Below the pieces are notes generated by a model that saw only the letters and a list, made by a program, of their open reading frames with translations, was not told the origin of the DNA and did not search any database. From Nemopilema nomurai (Eukaryota; Cnidaria; Scyphozoa; Rhizostomeae; Rhizostomatidae): DNA of 64,000 nt. The stretch covers positions 1,240,001 to 1,304,000 of the forward strand of contig ML133421.1 of NCBI GenBank assembly GCA_003864495.1, read 5' to 3'. Position 1 is the first letter of the stretch. Each line of letters starts with the position of its first letter. Made by a program: the position numbers and the translations under genes. Below are positions 49,501-62,377 of this stretch, one piece after another.

Positions 49501-52500
49501 ATTATCTTTCTAATCTCTTTCACTGAAAGAATGTTGGGTTGCTTCAACACAATGAATTGAGATGGAAAATGTGTTTTTGTATAGCTTGCATGATATTTTA
49601 CCTTGATTCACAACATTGTCTTTTGGATCGATTGAGACTTGAGTTGGTGATTGCCGAAAAAAATAAGGGAAAATTGCAGAGTAGGGTGCTTACATTAGTT
49701 GTTCCAAATTATTTTTGCTGGCTCGTTATCATAGTCACGTGCTTTGATACCTGGCTCATTCTGTTCCTCTAATAGGCCGTCCAAGGATGCTTGCCCAATC
49801 ACGTGACGAAAACTGCCCCTTTTTCCTCAGGTCTTTTATTGGCAGCTCGATATGTGAGGAATTCGTTTCAATGTACTAGGCATTTTCTGCGTTTGCACCC
49901 TCTATTAAACAGTGCAGTATGTTTTATTTATTACATTATTCCCCCTCCCCAGGTTACGTATTCAATCATCGATGGGGATGGTCGCGATTTCTTCACCATC
50001 AACAATGCGACGGGGTGGGTGCGGACCAAGGGCAACAACCTTGACTATGAAACGCAGAGGTTTTACGTGCTGAGGGTTATGGCCGTCGACCATGGCACTC
50101 CTCCGCAGAGTAGCACGCAGGAGTACCGCATTGCTGTGCAGGACGTGAACGAGTTTAGGCCCGAGTTCCTCAACAAAAGCTACAGATTCAGCGTCAAAGG
50201 CAATGCGAAGTCCGGAACCAAAATTGGAGTGGTAAGGCTACTCATACAGTTATTTTGCATTTGTTAAGACAGACGATGCAAGCTTCGTTATTTTTAACTA
50301 CCCGATGATATGCTTTTGCTTAGTCAAGTGTTTATTGCGATAAATACTAGATATGTTTATTTGTTATTCAAAGGTTTTTCTAGTGGCATGAAATTTAAAT
50401 GTGGCGTTTGAGTAGATCAACCATTTCCTTCTTACACTAACTGAATACCGGGCATTCCATTTAGACCTTTTATCGAGAAGAATAAGTATGAGAATGCATG
50501 ACCGGTTGTGGCTCGATATAGGCCAGTCAGAAATGCTTAAAACATGTACAAGCAAGTTTATCCAGCTAACAACAGATACCAATAAGTGCAACTTCGCCAT
50601 GACTGTCCAAGCTACGAAGCATAGTCATGCACCAAGGGTTTTCTCATTTTGGTGTTTGCGTCCTAATATAAGCAATAAGCGCGCTTTGCAAGTTGGCAGA
50701 AACAATAGCCAATTTGATTTGTAGCAGATTTTGAATGGTTTTCAAGCCAGGGGAAGTTCAGACAGAGAAGCTTTTTTCCCTGAAGCTGCAAGGGCCATAC
50801 TTTTTTATTTTTCCCGGTATTCATTACTTTCACTATCGCAGGTGCGAGCATTGGATAAAGATGGAGGCTCTTGGAGTAAAGTTCGATATGCCATTAGTAC
50901 CGACAAGTTTAGGATTGGTTCGGACACTGGCGAAATATTTGTGAATGCAGATTTGAGGAAGAGAAAGGAACAGCGACGACGAAAACGACGGTCGACAGAC
51001 TCGGAAACCATTCTGTTCAACATAACAGCGGACAATGGGCCTAACACACTGGCAGAGTCGGTGCCGTTGGAGGTCGAAGTTGATTACTCCTGCCCGGGCT
51101 GCCTCGTTTACGTCGTGAAGAGTAGAACTGGAGATGGTGGCCTACAGGGTGTTCCCTTAATTCTGGTGACTGTCTTTGCCACCATCTTTGCGTTGTTGCT
51201 GTTGTGCTTCGTCGTGTTTCTATGGCGACAAAGACACAGGCCTGATGGTGAGTCTGAAAAAGAAGCTGAAACCAAGGCATCCCATGATGCTGTTGCGCCA
51301 TCGAATATTCCATTTGAAGCTGTGGAACCGGAAGTATGGCACCCAGATGACATTGATTCGTTTCACCCGAACATTTTCAAGCAACCGTCCATCGGGGCGT
51401 CCAGTGGGCATGGGTCGTCGGGCAGCCAGCTGTTGGGCGAGAGCCGCAGAGCCTCCTTCACAGCTACTGACAACGGCAGTACCCATTCGTTCTTCTGCCA
51501 TCACAAGCCCGTGCTCGACTCTGGCATCGTTGGAGACATTGACCGACTGTCGGATGTGACAATAAGTGACATTGCGCCGTCCTCAGAAATGCCCTACATG
51601 GCAGTGGCTGAAGTAGCGTCGTCGGTTGGGTCGTCCTTCGGCCGCAGGAACGAGGTGAACTCGTCACTGTCGCGCAAGCTCAGGCTTGGGCAGGAATACT
51701 CCACGCAGAGCGAGAGCCACGACAGCTTGAACGACTTCAAAGACGAGGGCGGAGGCGAGGCTGCGGGCAGGATCGAGTTCGGCAATCTCCTGTACACAAA
51801 ACTGGCGGAGGTGGATGCAGACGAAAACGAGGCTGTCATGGATGGAACAAGACCTTTTATGGAGGAGGGTGCGCCTTCGCGGGGTGGATCTTTGAGTACC
51901 ATCATTGGAAGTGATGAAGAAATGCGGGGCAGTTATAACTGGGACTATTTAGTGGACTGGGGACCACAGTTCAAACCAGTTGCGTCCGTTTTCTCGGAGA
52001 TTGCGAGGGTAAATAGGGGGGAAGGTGGGGACAAGTCGATGTCCCTGCCAAACAGAGCCTCACTGTTGAATCAACAGTCAATGCAGGGGCGACCGAACGC
52101 GGTCCGGACATTGAATGGCAAACCGATGGAGATGCAAGTAATCCGGGCAGCAGCGATGCAGGACCGGGGAACAGGCGAGACGTCCGTACCCCAAGCCCCG
52201 CGCATCATTCCGCGCGAAACCGCGGTGCATCGCAGCGAAAGCGTACACTCGAAGCCGGACAGCGTCAAACCGAACTGTGGTCGGGAGGTAACTCAGTCGA
52301 ATTTCATTTCCAACAGAACTAGTATGCTGTCCTCGTTTGCGTCACTGCCTCGGTCTCCTCTCAGCGCACAGTCCAGTTATACATCGGGGCCTTTGTCGCC
52401 AAACTTTACGCCGGCCATTACCCCACTCATCACGAGGTCCCCTTCAGTGTCTCCTCTTGAGACTCCAAGCTTAGCGTCACCGATGGATTCGAAGCCAGAG

Positions 52501-52614
52501 TCGGTTTTAGACATCGCAGAGCGAAGTCACAAGTCAAGAAGCTCCAGGGGCAGCCGAAGGAGTGACAAAGTGACCATGTCCGACCGAAGTTCCGAACAGG
52601 AGATTGAAGTTTGA
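40565..52614 (+). CDS. DCHS1: Dachsous-type cadherin, about 27 cadherin repeats (one frameshift)
   Basis: Four exons: 40565-48367, 48851-49029, 49953-50231 and 50842-52614, about 3344 residues once a missing base near 44778 is allowed for (human DCHS1 about 3298). The N terminus is a signal peptide (MLWLSRIPVSLSWLFAILSM...). Then come about 27 extracellular cadherin repeats with DxNDNxP linkers and LDRE/DxD motifs; repeats 7, 12, 13, 19 and 23 have lost the linker calcium residues. A basic RRRKRR site (50974-50991) lies in the last repeat, the membrane helix at 51151-51225, and about 462 cytoplasmic residues follow. EEMRGSYNWDYLVDW and PQFKPVASVFSEIAR, plus later SPLSAQSSYTS and SPNFTPAITPL, match the vertebrate dachsous tail. 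That tail and the repeat number distinguish it from Fat. Dachsous is the partner of Fat in planar polarity and Hippo signalling; that role here is inferred. Nearly all of the outer part is in one 7.8-kb exon. Whether it is closer to DCHS1 or DCHS2 is not decided; the symbol is nominal. Confidence 0.92.
48404..48500. repeat. 21-bp imperfect tandem repeat in dachsous intron 1
   Basis: About four imperfect copies of a 21-bp unit built from GATTGCCATCATCATAATAGT follow one another just after the end of the giant exon. GATTG recurs at 48426, 48447, 48468 and 48483. Confidence 0.8.
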
Positions 52615-53571
52615 TGGCAGCTCGATGCTGTTGTGGTGCCACGAATTATTCCTTCAGAGTGTATTTGAGTCTGAGTAACGATTCCGATTTCGTATCCCTA
52701 ACATACGATGGAACGAGAACACTCGTAGCAAATGGCACAGTTCTAATTTCACAGCCACCAAAGTTTCGCGGTAACGCAGGCCGTTCATTGCCAGTCAGGG
52801 GCTACCTTCTGTTGGACTTTGAACTCTGATATCCGAGCAACAAAGAGCTCATCTACAAACCCAACCATCGGGTTAGGTGTTTATAGCAGCCATTTGCTAT
52901 CTATTACGGGTGTAAGTCATTATTGATTTTTTACATGAGTCTCTAAAGTTGTAAGAAATTATTTGTCGGCATCGTATAAAAATAGATTATGATGAATTTT
53001 TTTATTTAATTTGTAAAACATTTTGTGCTTCGTGCATGATTCTATACCCTGGGCTTTTATATTTTTATATTTAGATAAGAAGAGTTTTAGCTTAAATGAG
53101 AGGTCATCTCCAGATTGTTAATAGAAAATGTTCTCTCCGTATAAATTTTTCGACGTTTATTGATCGAACCAAAGCCAAAACAGCTACAAAGTACATTTTT
53201 TGTTTCTCGATTTAAACTCAAAAATATGTATACTGATCAGTAAAGATATAAACAGGGTATTCAACGTTGGCCGAATTTATTTCCCTGTGACCAGTTCTTT
53301 CCTATATTTGTGCATGTGTGATTGGATTTATGTGAAATTTTTTCGTGATTCATTAAAGAATGCTTCGTATTTGCACCTACATGTATTATAGGTAATCTGC
53401 AATCTAGAATTTGTTCCTGCGTTTTTCAATACAGTTTCTTGTCTCATGTTTCTAAGCGAAGATCTTTCTCTGGAAGAGAATACCTGAGAGTACAGTAAAA
53501 TACTCCTTAGATGCATCTGAATCCTGAATAGGATTCTCTTTGTAAGATATTCTCGAAAAACTCAATGGTTT
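52615..53571 (+). other. Dachsous 3' untranslated region and flank
   Basis: AT-rich sequence with many short T/A runs follows the dachsous stop codon and leads into the satellite array. No further coding frame is convincing. An ATTAAA at about 53350 is a weak candidate for polyadenylation. Confidence 0.45.
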
Positions 53572-56500
53572 CGGTGCAACTCAATTTTGCACTTAAACGT
53601 AAGAATATAACCTTGCAAAAATAGTCAAAATAGTGCAAAAAATTTTCGATTCAAAGCTACTTGAAACAATAGAAAACAGCTTTCAGTGCATCTACATCAA
53701 ACTGACACTGTTTTGAAGGTTTGGTCAAGATTCTAGTGTCTTGACTGTGGCTCAATTTCCGATGGAAAAAGCAAGGCTATAACCTTGGAAAAATGGTCAA
53801 AAAAGTGCAAAAAAATTTCGATTCAAAACTACTTGAAACAATAGGAAACAGCTTTCAGTCGCATCTACATCCCAAACTGACACTGTTTTGAAGGTTTGGT
53901 CAAGATTCTAGTGTCTTGACTGCGGCTCAATTTTCGATGGAAAAAGCAAGGCTATAGCCTTGGAAAAATGGTCAAAAAAGTGCAAAAAAATTTTCGATTG
54001 AAAACTACTTAAAACATAGGAAACAGCTTTCAGTCGCATCTACATCAAACTGACACTGTTTTGAAGGTTTGGTCAAGATTCTAGTGTCTTGACTGTGCTC
54101 AACTTTCGATGGAAAAAGCAAGGCTATAGCCTTGGAAAAATGGTCAAAAAAGTGCAAAAAAATTTCGATTGAAAATTACTTAAAACGATAGGAAACAGCT
54201 TTCAGTTGCATCTACATCATAAACTGACACTGTTTTGAAGGTTTGGTCAAGATTCTAGTGTCTTGACTGCGGCTCAATTTTCGATGGAAAAAGCAAGGCT
54301 ATAGCCTTGGAAAAATGGTCAAAAAAGTGCAAAAAAATTTTCGATTGAAAACTACTTAAAACGATAGGAAACAGCTTTCAGTCGCATCTACATAAACTGA
54401 CACTGTTTTGAAGGTTTGGTCAAGATTCTAGTGTCTTGACTGCGGCTCAATTTTCGATGAAAAAAGCAAGGCTATAGCCTTGGAAAAATGGACAAAGAGT
54501 GCAAAAAATTTTCGATTGAAAACTACTTAAAACGATAGGAAACAGCTTTCAGTCGCATCTACATCATAAACTGACACTGTTTTGAAGGTTTGGTCAAGAT
54601 TCTAGTGTCTTGACTGCGGCTCAATTTTCGATGGAAAAAGCAAGGCTATAGCCTTGGAAAAATGGTCAAAAAAGTGCAAAAAAATTTCGATTGAAAACTA
54701 CTTAAAACGATAGGAAACAGCTTTCAGTCGCATCTACATCATAAACTGACACTGTTTTGAAGGTTTGGTCAAGATTCTAGTGTCTTGACTGCGGCTCAAT
54801 TTTCGATGGAAAAAACAAGGCTATAGCCTTGGAAAAATGGTCAAAAAAGTGCAAAAAATTTCGATTAAAAACTACTTAAAACGATAGGAAACAGCTTTCA
54901 GTTGCATCTACATCATAAACTTACACTGTTTTGAAGGTTTGGTCAAGATTCTAGTGTCTTGACTGCGGCTCAATTTTCGATGAAAAAAGCAAGGCTATAG
55001 CCTTGGAAAAATGGACAAAAAAGTGCAAAAAATTTTCGATTCAAAACTACTTAAAACGGTAGGAAACAGCTTTCAGTCGCATCTACATCATAAACTGACA
55101 CTGTTTTGAAGGTTTGATCAAGATTCTAGTGTCTTGACTGCGGCTCAATTTTCGATAGAAAAAGCAAGGCTATAGCCTTGGAAAAATGGTCAAAAAAGTG
55201 CAAAAAAATTTTCGATTGAAAATTACTTAAAACGATAGGAAACAGCTTTCAGTTGCACATACATCATAAACTGACACTGTTTTGAAGGTTTGGTCAAGAT
55301 TCTAGTGTCTTGACTGTGGCTCAACTTTCGATGGAAAAAGCAAGGCTATAACCTTGGAAAAATGGTCAAAAAAGTGCAAAAAATTTCGATTCAAAACTAC
55401 TTGAAACAATAGGAAACAGCTTTCAGTCGCATCTACATCCCAAACTGACACTGTTTTGAAGGTTTGGTCAAGATTCTAGTGTCTTGACTGTGGCTCAACT
55501 TTCGATGGAAAAAGCAAGGCTATAACCTTGGAAAAATGGTCAAAAAAGTGCAAAAAAATTTCGATTCAAAACTACTTAAAACGATAGGAAACAGCTTTCA
55601 GTCGCATCTACATCATAAACTGACACTGTTTTGAAGGTTTGATCAAGATTCTAGTGTCTTGACTGCGGCTCAATTTTCGATGGAAAAAGCAAGGCTATAG
55701 CCTTGGAAAAATGGTCAAAAAAGTGCAAAAAATTTCGATTCAAAACTACTTGAAACAATAGGAAACAGCTTTCAGTCGCATCTACATCCCAAACTGACAC
55801 TGTTTTGAAGGTTTGGTCAAGATTCTAGTGTCTTGACTGTGGCTCAACTTTCGATGGAAAAAGCAAGGCTATAACCTTGGAAAAATGGTCAAAAAAGTGC
55901 AAAAAAATTTCGATTCAAAACTACTTGAAACAATAGGAAAAGCTTTCAGTCGCATCTACATCCCAAACTGACACTGTTTTGAAGGTTTGGTCAAGATTCT
56001 AGTGTCTTGACTGTGGCTCAACTTTCGATGGAAAAAGCAAGGCTATAACCTTGGAAAAATGGTCAAAAAGTGCAAAAAAATTTCGATTCAAAACTACTTG
56101 AAACATAGGAAAAAGCTTTCAGTCGCATCTACATCCCAAACTGACACTGTTTTGAAGGTTTGGTCAAGATTCTAGTGTCTTGACTGTGGCTCAACTTTCG
56201 ATGGAAAAAGCAAGGCTATAACCTTGGAAAAATGGTCAAAAAAGTGCAAAAAAATTTCGATTCAAAACTACTTGAAACAATAGGAAACAGCTTTCAGTCG
56301 CATCTACATCCCAAACTGACACTGTTTTGAAGGTTTGGTCAAGATTCTAGTGTCTTGACTGTGGCTCAATTTTGATGGAAAAGCAAGGCTATAACCTTGG
56401 AAAAATGGTCAAAAAAGTGCAAAAAAATTTCGATTCAAAACTACTTGAAACAATAGGAAACAGCTTTCAGTCGCATCTACATCCCAAACTGACACTGTTT

Positions 56501-59500
56501 GAAGGTTTGGTCAAGATTCTAGTGTCTTGACTGTGGCTCAACTTTCGATGGAAAAAGCAAGGCTATAACCTTGGAAAAATGGTCAAAAAAAGTGCAAAAA
56601 AATTTCGATTAAAAACTACTTGAAACAATAGGAAACAGCTTTCAGTCGCATCTACATCCAAACTGACACTGTTTTGAAGGTTTGGTCAAGATTCTAGTGT
56701 CTTGACTGTGGCTCAACTTTCGATGGAAAAAGCAAGGCTATAACCTTGGAAAAATGGTCAAAAAGTGCAAAAAAATTTCGATTCAAAACTACTTGAAACA
56801 ATAGGAAAAAGCTTTCAGTCGCATCTACATCCCAAACTGACACTGTTTTGAAGGTTTGGTCAAGATTCTAGTGTCTTGACTGTGGCTCAACTTTCGATGG
56901 AAAAAGCAAGGCTATAACGTTGGAAAAATGGTCAAAAATGTGCAAAAAAATTTCGATTCAAAACTACTTGAAACAATAGGAAATAGCTTTCAGTCGCATC
57001 TACATCCCAAACTGACACTGTTTTGAAGGTTTGATCAAGATTCTAGTGTCTTGACTGTGGCTCAACTTTCGATGGAAAAAGCAAGGCTATAACCTTGGAA
57101 AAATGGTCAAAAAAGTGCAAAAAAATTTCGATTCAAAACTACTTGAAACAATAGGAAAAAGCTTTCAGTCACATCTACATCCCAAACTGACACTGTTTTG
57201 AAGAATTGGTCAAGATTCTAGTGTCTTGACTATGGCTCAACTTTCGATGGAAAAAGCAAGGCTATAACCTTGGAAAAATGGTCAAAAAAGTGCAAAAAAA
57301 TTTCGATTCAAAACTACTTGAAACAATAGGAAACAGCTTTCAGTCGCATCTACATCCCAAACTGACACTGTTTTGAAGGTTTGATCAAGATTCTAGTGTC
57401 TTGACTCTGGCTCAACTTTCGATGGAAAAGGCAAGGCTATAACCTTGGGAAAATGGTCAAAAAAGTGCAAAAAAATTTCGATTCAAAACTACTTGAAAAA
57501 ATAGGAAAAAGCTTTCAGTCGCATCTACATCCCAAACTGACACTGTTTTGAAGGTTTGATCAAGATTCTAGTGTCTTGACTGTGGCTCAATTTTCGATGG
57601 AAAAAGCAAGGCTATAACCTTGGAAAAATGGTCAAAAAAGTGCAAAAATATTTCGATTGAAAACTACTTGAAACAATAGGAAACAGCTTTCAGTCGCATC
57701 TACATCCCAAACTGACACTGTTTTGAAGGTTTGGTCAAGATTCTAGTGTCTTGACTGTGGCTCAACTTTCGATGGAAAAAGCAAGGCTATAACCTTGGAA
57801 AAATGGTCAAAAAAGTGCAAAAAAATTTCGATTCAAAACTACTTGAAACAATAGGAAACAGCTTTCAGTCGCATCTACATCCCAAACTGACACTGTTTTG
57901 AAGGTTTGGTCAAGATTCTAGTGTCTTGACTGTGGCAAATCTTTCGATGGAAAAAGCAAGGCTATAACCTTGGAAAAATGGTCAAAAAAGTGCAAAAACA
58001 TTTCGATTCAAAACTACTTGAAACAATAGGAAACAGCTTTCAGTCGCATCTACATCCCAAACTGACACTGTTTTGAAGGTTTGGTCAAGATTCTAGTGTC
58101 TTGACTGTGGCTCAAATTTTGATGGAAAAAGCAAGGCTATAACCTTGGAATAATGGTCAAAAAAGAGCAAAAAAATGTTCGATTCAAAACTACTTGAAAC
58201 AATAGGAAAAAGCTTTCAGTCGCATCTACATCCCAAACTGACACTGTTTTGAAGGCTTGGTCAAGATTCTAGTGTCTTGACTGTGGCTCAACTTTCGATG
58301 GAAAAAGCAAGGCTATAACCTTGGAAAAATGGTCAAAAAAGTGCAAAAAAATTTCGATTCAAAACTACTTGAAACAATAGGAAACAGCTTTCAGTCGCAT
58401 CTACATCCCAAACTGACACTGTTTTGAAGGTTTGATCAAGATTCTAGTGTCTTGACTGTGGCTCAACTTTCGATGGAAAAAGCAAGGCTATAACGTTGGA
58501 AAAATGGTCAAAAAAGTGCAAAAAAATGTTCGATTCAAAACTACTTGAAACAATAGGAAAAGGCTTTCAGTCACATCTACATCCCAAACTGACACTGTTT
58601 TGAAGAATTGGTCAATATTCTAGTGTCTTGACTGTGGCTCAACTTTCGATGGAAAAAGCAAGGCTATAACCTTGGAAAAATGGCCAAAAAAGTGCAAAAA
58701 TATTTCGATTGAAAACTACTTGAAACAATAGGAAACAGCTTTCAGTTGCATCTACATCCCAAACTGACACTGTTTTGAAGGTTTGGTCAAGATTCTAGTG
58801 TCTTGACTGTGGCTCAACTTTCGATGGAAAAAGCAAGGCTATAACCTTGGAAAAATGGTCAAAAAAGTGCAAAAAAAAGTTCGATTCAAAACTACTTGAA
58901 ACAATAGGAAAAAGCTTTCAGTCGCATCTACATCCCAAACTGACACTGTTTTGAAGAATTGGTCAAGATTCTAGTGTATTGACTGTGGCTCAACTTTCGA
59001 TGGAAAAGGCAAGGCTATAACCTTGGAAAAATGGTCAAAAAAGTGCAAAAAAATTTCGATTCAAAACTACTTGAAAAAATAGGAAAAAGCTTTCAGTCGC
59101 ATCTACATCCCAAACTGACACTGTTTTGAAGGTTTGATCAAGATTCTAGTGTCTTGACTGTGGCTCAACTTTCGATGGAAAAAGCAAGGCTATAACCTTG
59201 GAAAAATGGTCAAAAAAGTGCAAAAAAATTTCGATTCAAAACTACTTGAAACAATAGGAAACAGCTTTCAGTCGCATCTACATCCCAAACTGACACTGTT
59301 TTGAAGGTTTGATCAAGATTCTAGTGTCTTGACTGTGGCTCAACTTTCGATGGAAAAGCAAGGCTATAACCTTGGAAAAATGGTCAAAAAAGTGCAAAAA
59401 AATTTCGATTCAAAACTACTTGAAACAATAGGAAACAGCTTTCAGTCGCATCTACATCCCAAACTGACACTGTTTTGAAGGTTTGGTCAAGATTCTAGTG

Positions 59501-61395
59501 TCTTGACTGTGGCTCAACTTTCGATGGAAAAAGCAAGGCTATAACCTTGGAAAAATGGTCAAAAAAGTGCAAAAAAATTTCGATTCAAAACTACTTGAAA
59601 CAATAGGAAACAGCTTTCAGTCGCATCTACATCCCAAACTGACACTGTTTTGAAGGTTTGGTCAAGATTCTAGTGTCTTGACTGTGGCTCAACTTTCGAT
59701 GGAAAAGCAAGGCTATAACCTTGGAAAAATGGTCAAAAAAGTGCAAAAAAATGTTCGATTCAAAACTACTTGAAACAATAGGAAAAAGCTTTCAGTCGCA
59801 TCTACATCCCAAACTGACACTGTTTTGAAGAATTGGTCAAGATTCTAGTGTATTGACTGTGGCTCAACTTTCGATGGAAAAAGCAAGGCTATAACCTTGG
59901 AAAAATGGTCAAAAAAGTGCAAAAATATTTCGATTCAAAACTACTTGAAACAATAGGAAAAAGCTTTCAGTCGCATCTACATCCCAAACTGACACTGTTG
60001 TGAAGGTTTGGTCAAGATTCTAGTGTCTTGACTGTGGCTCAACTTTCGATGGAAAAGCAAGGCTATAACCTTGGAAAAATGGTCAAAAAAGTGCAAAAAA
60101 ATGTTCGATTCAAAACTACTTGAAACAATAGGAAACAGCTTTCAGTCGCATCTACATCCCAAACTGACACTGTTTTGAAGAATTGGTCAAGATTCTAGTG
60201 TCTTGACTGTGGCTCAACTTTCGATGGAAAAAGCAAGGCTATAACCTTGGAAAAATGGTCAAAAAAGTGCAAAAAAATTTCGATTGAAAACTACTTGAAA
60301 CAATAGGAAACAGCTTTCAGTCGCATCTACATCCCAAGCTGACACTGTTGTGAAGGTTTGGTCAAGATTCTAGTGTCTAGACTGTGGCTCAACTTTCGAT
60401 GGAAAAAGCAAGGCTATAACCTTGGAAAAATGGTCAAAAAGTGCAAAAAATTTTCAATTCAAAACTACTTAAAACGATAGGAAAAAGTTTTCAGTCGCAT
60501 CTACATCACAAACTGACACTGTTGTGAAGGTTTGATCAAGATTCTAGTGTCTTGACTGCGGCTCAATTTTCGATGGAAAAAGCAAGGCTATAACCCTGGA
60601 ATATTGGTCAAAAAAGTGCAAAAAATTGTCGATTGAAAACTTCTTGAAACAATAGGAAAAAGCTTTCAGTCGCATCTACATCACAAACTGACACTGTATT
60701 GAAGGTTTGGTTAAGATTCTAGTGTCTTGACTGCGGTTCAATTTTCGATGGAAAAAGCAAGGCTATTACCTTGGAAAAATGGTCAAAAAAGTGAGAAAAA
60801 TATTTCGATTCAAACTACTTGAAACGATAGGAAACAGCTTTCAGTCGCATCTACATCACAAACTGACACTGTTGTGAAGGTTTGATCAAGATTTTAGTGT
60901 CTTGACTGCGGCTCAATTTCCGATTGAAAAAGCAAGGCTATAACCTTGGAAAAATGGTCAAAAAAGTGAGAAAAATATTTCGATTCAAACTACTTGAAAC
61001 GATAGGAAACAGCTTTCAGTCGCATCTACATCACAAACTGACACTGTTTTTAAGGTTTGGTCAAGATTTTAGTGTCTTTTCTGCGGCTCAATTTCCGATT
61101 GAAAAAGCAAGGCTATAGCCTTGGAAAAATGGTCAAAAAAGTGCCAAAATATTTCGATTCAAAGTTGCTTGAAACGACAGGAAACAGCTTTCAGTTGGAT
61201 GTTCATCGCAACCTGACATTGTTTTGAAGTTGTGGTTAAGATTATAGTTTCTTTACTGCGGCTCAATTTTGGACCCAAAAGGCAAGGCTCTAACCTTTGC
61301 AAAATGGTCGAAAAAGTTCAAAAATTTTCTTTAATGATAATCGCTTTGAGCAACATGAGACAGCTTTTGGATGCATCTTAGATGACATTCCAACA
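53572..61395. repeat. Satellite array: about 44 copies of a 175-bp unit
   Basis: The landmark word CAAGATTCTAGTGTCTTGAC recurs 44 times (with small changes) from 53726 to 61236, with mean spacing 174.7 bp. Each unit holds two palindromes: GTCAAGA-8 nt-TCTTGAC, and CAAGGCTATAGCCTTG (perfect in one subfamily, one mismatch in the other). Two subfamilies are seen. Type A (mostly 53.9-55.3 kb) has GCGGCTCAATTTTCGAT, CTATAGCC and TTAAAACGATAGG. Type B (most of the rest) has GTGGCTCAACTTTCGAT, CTATAACC and TTGAAACAATAGG. Units at both ends are the most diverged and the middle ones nearly identical, as unequal exchange predicts. No long open frame exists on either strand. The unit length is close to one nucleosome. 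Confidence 0.97.
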
Positions 61396-62377
61396 AGGAG
61401 TGTTTCTTGTACTTTTTAGCTTTGGGAGAGGAATGTAGCTGTAGGTCATCAGCATACCAATGTTTATTTGAATTATTAGATGATAGTTTGTCAAGCATGG
61501 CTGGTATCTTTTTATTTACATGTTGAATAATTTACCTTAGGGGGACCTTTGATGTTATGTATGAGGACACTATGATACCATCATACTATGTCTGCTTTAA
61601 TTGTCAAAGATTTGATGTCAATATTATCGGCGCCAGTTGCTTTATTAGATGGGATGTTCATCAGTTTCTTGTCTCAGCATCTTTTACAGTTTTAAAAGAG
61701 AGCATAGACTTATTGTCGAAAGGAAAAGAAATATCCTCTTTAGTTGGCTGTTTTTAATAAGGGTCATCACTGATAAAAAGTGTTCAGTTTATTTGATTGA
61801 TCTTTGTTCAACCACTCAGGTGGAAGAGGATTACTTTGTTTTTTGTTGAAGCAAATTATTGTTGCTTAGATTAAGAGCTTTTTCCATTATTTTGCATTTC
61901 GATGATGGTCCGTGGCCACCTAAAAGAAGAAAATCAGAAAGAAAATCAAAGCTCTCGGGCCCAATAAACTTGTTTTGAAACGTAGCCTCATTTCTATGAT
62001 TGACCTTCAAAGGGTTTTTTACTGTGTGCTTTAATCTGTGGTGCAGAGGTTCGGGCGCTTCTGGACCTCTTAGCCCCCTCTATTTACCCTACTGTAGAGG
62101 GCTATTCATCAATCGCAGTACTCGCGTTTTGCGACGTTTATTTTTCGTGATCCTTGGCTCCTCCTCCGTACAACATAGCTGCCTCTATCAGCTGATCCCT
62201 GGACAGTCTCAAGTTCAGGACAACCTGGCGCGAAAGTTGACTTTTGTTTTGAAATCATGTGATATTTGGTATGGGAAGTCACGAGTAACAGTTGTTTGAA
62301 TACAATACCTTTGGCCAGATCTGTTGGTAGCCAGCCAAGTCGCAGTCAAGTCACGGAGCTCAGAGCTGCACCTGAAC
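61396..62377. other. Spacer between the satellite array and TPP1
   Basis: No supported gene. The last few hundred bases are less AT-rich and probably contain the TPP1 promoter and 5' untranslated sequence. I could not name a specific element. Confidence 0.4.

Noticed and set aside
53572..61395. CRISPR-like regular repeats
   Set aside because: The repeat fills the whole 175-bp unit with no unique spacers, and the context is a eukaryotic nuclear genome. It is a satellite.
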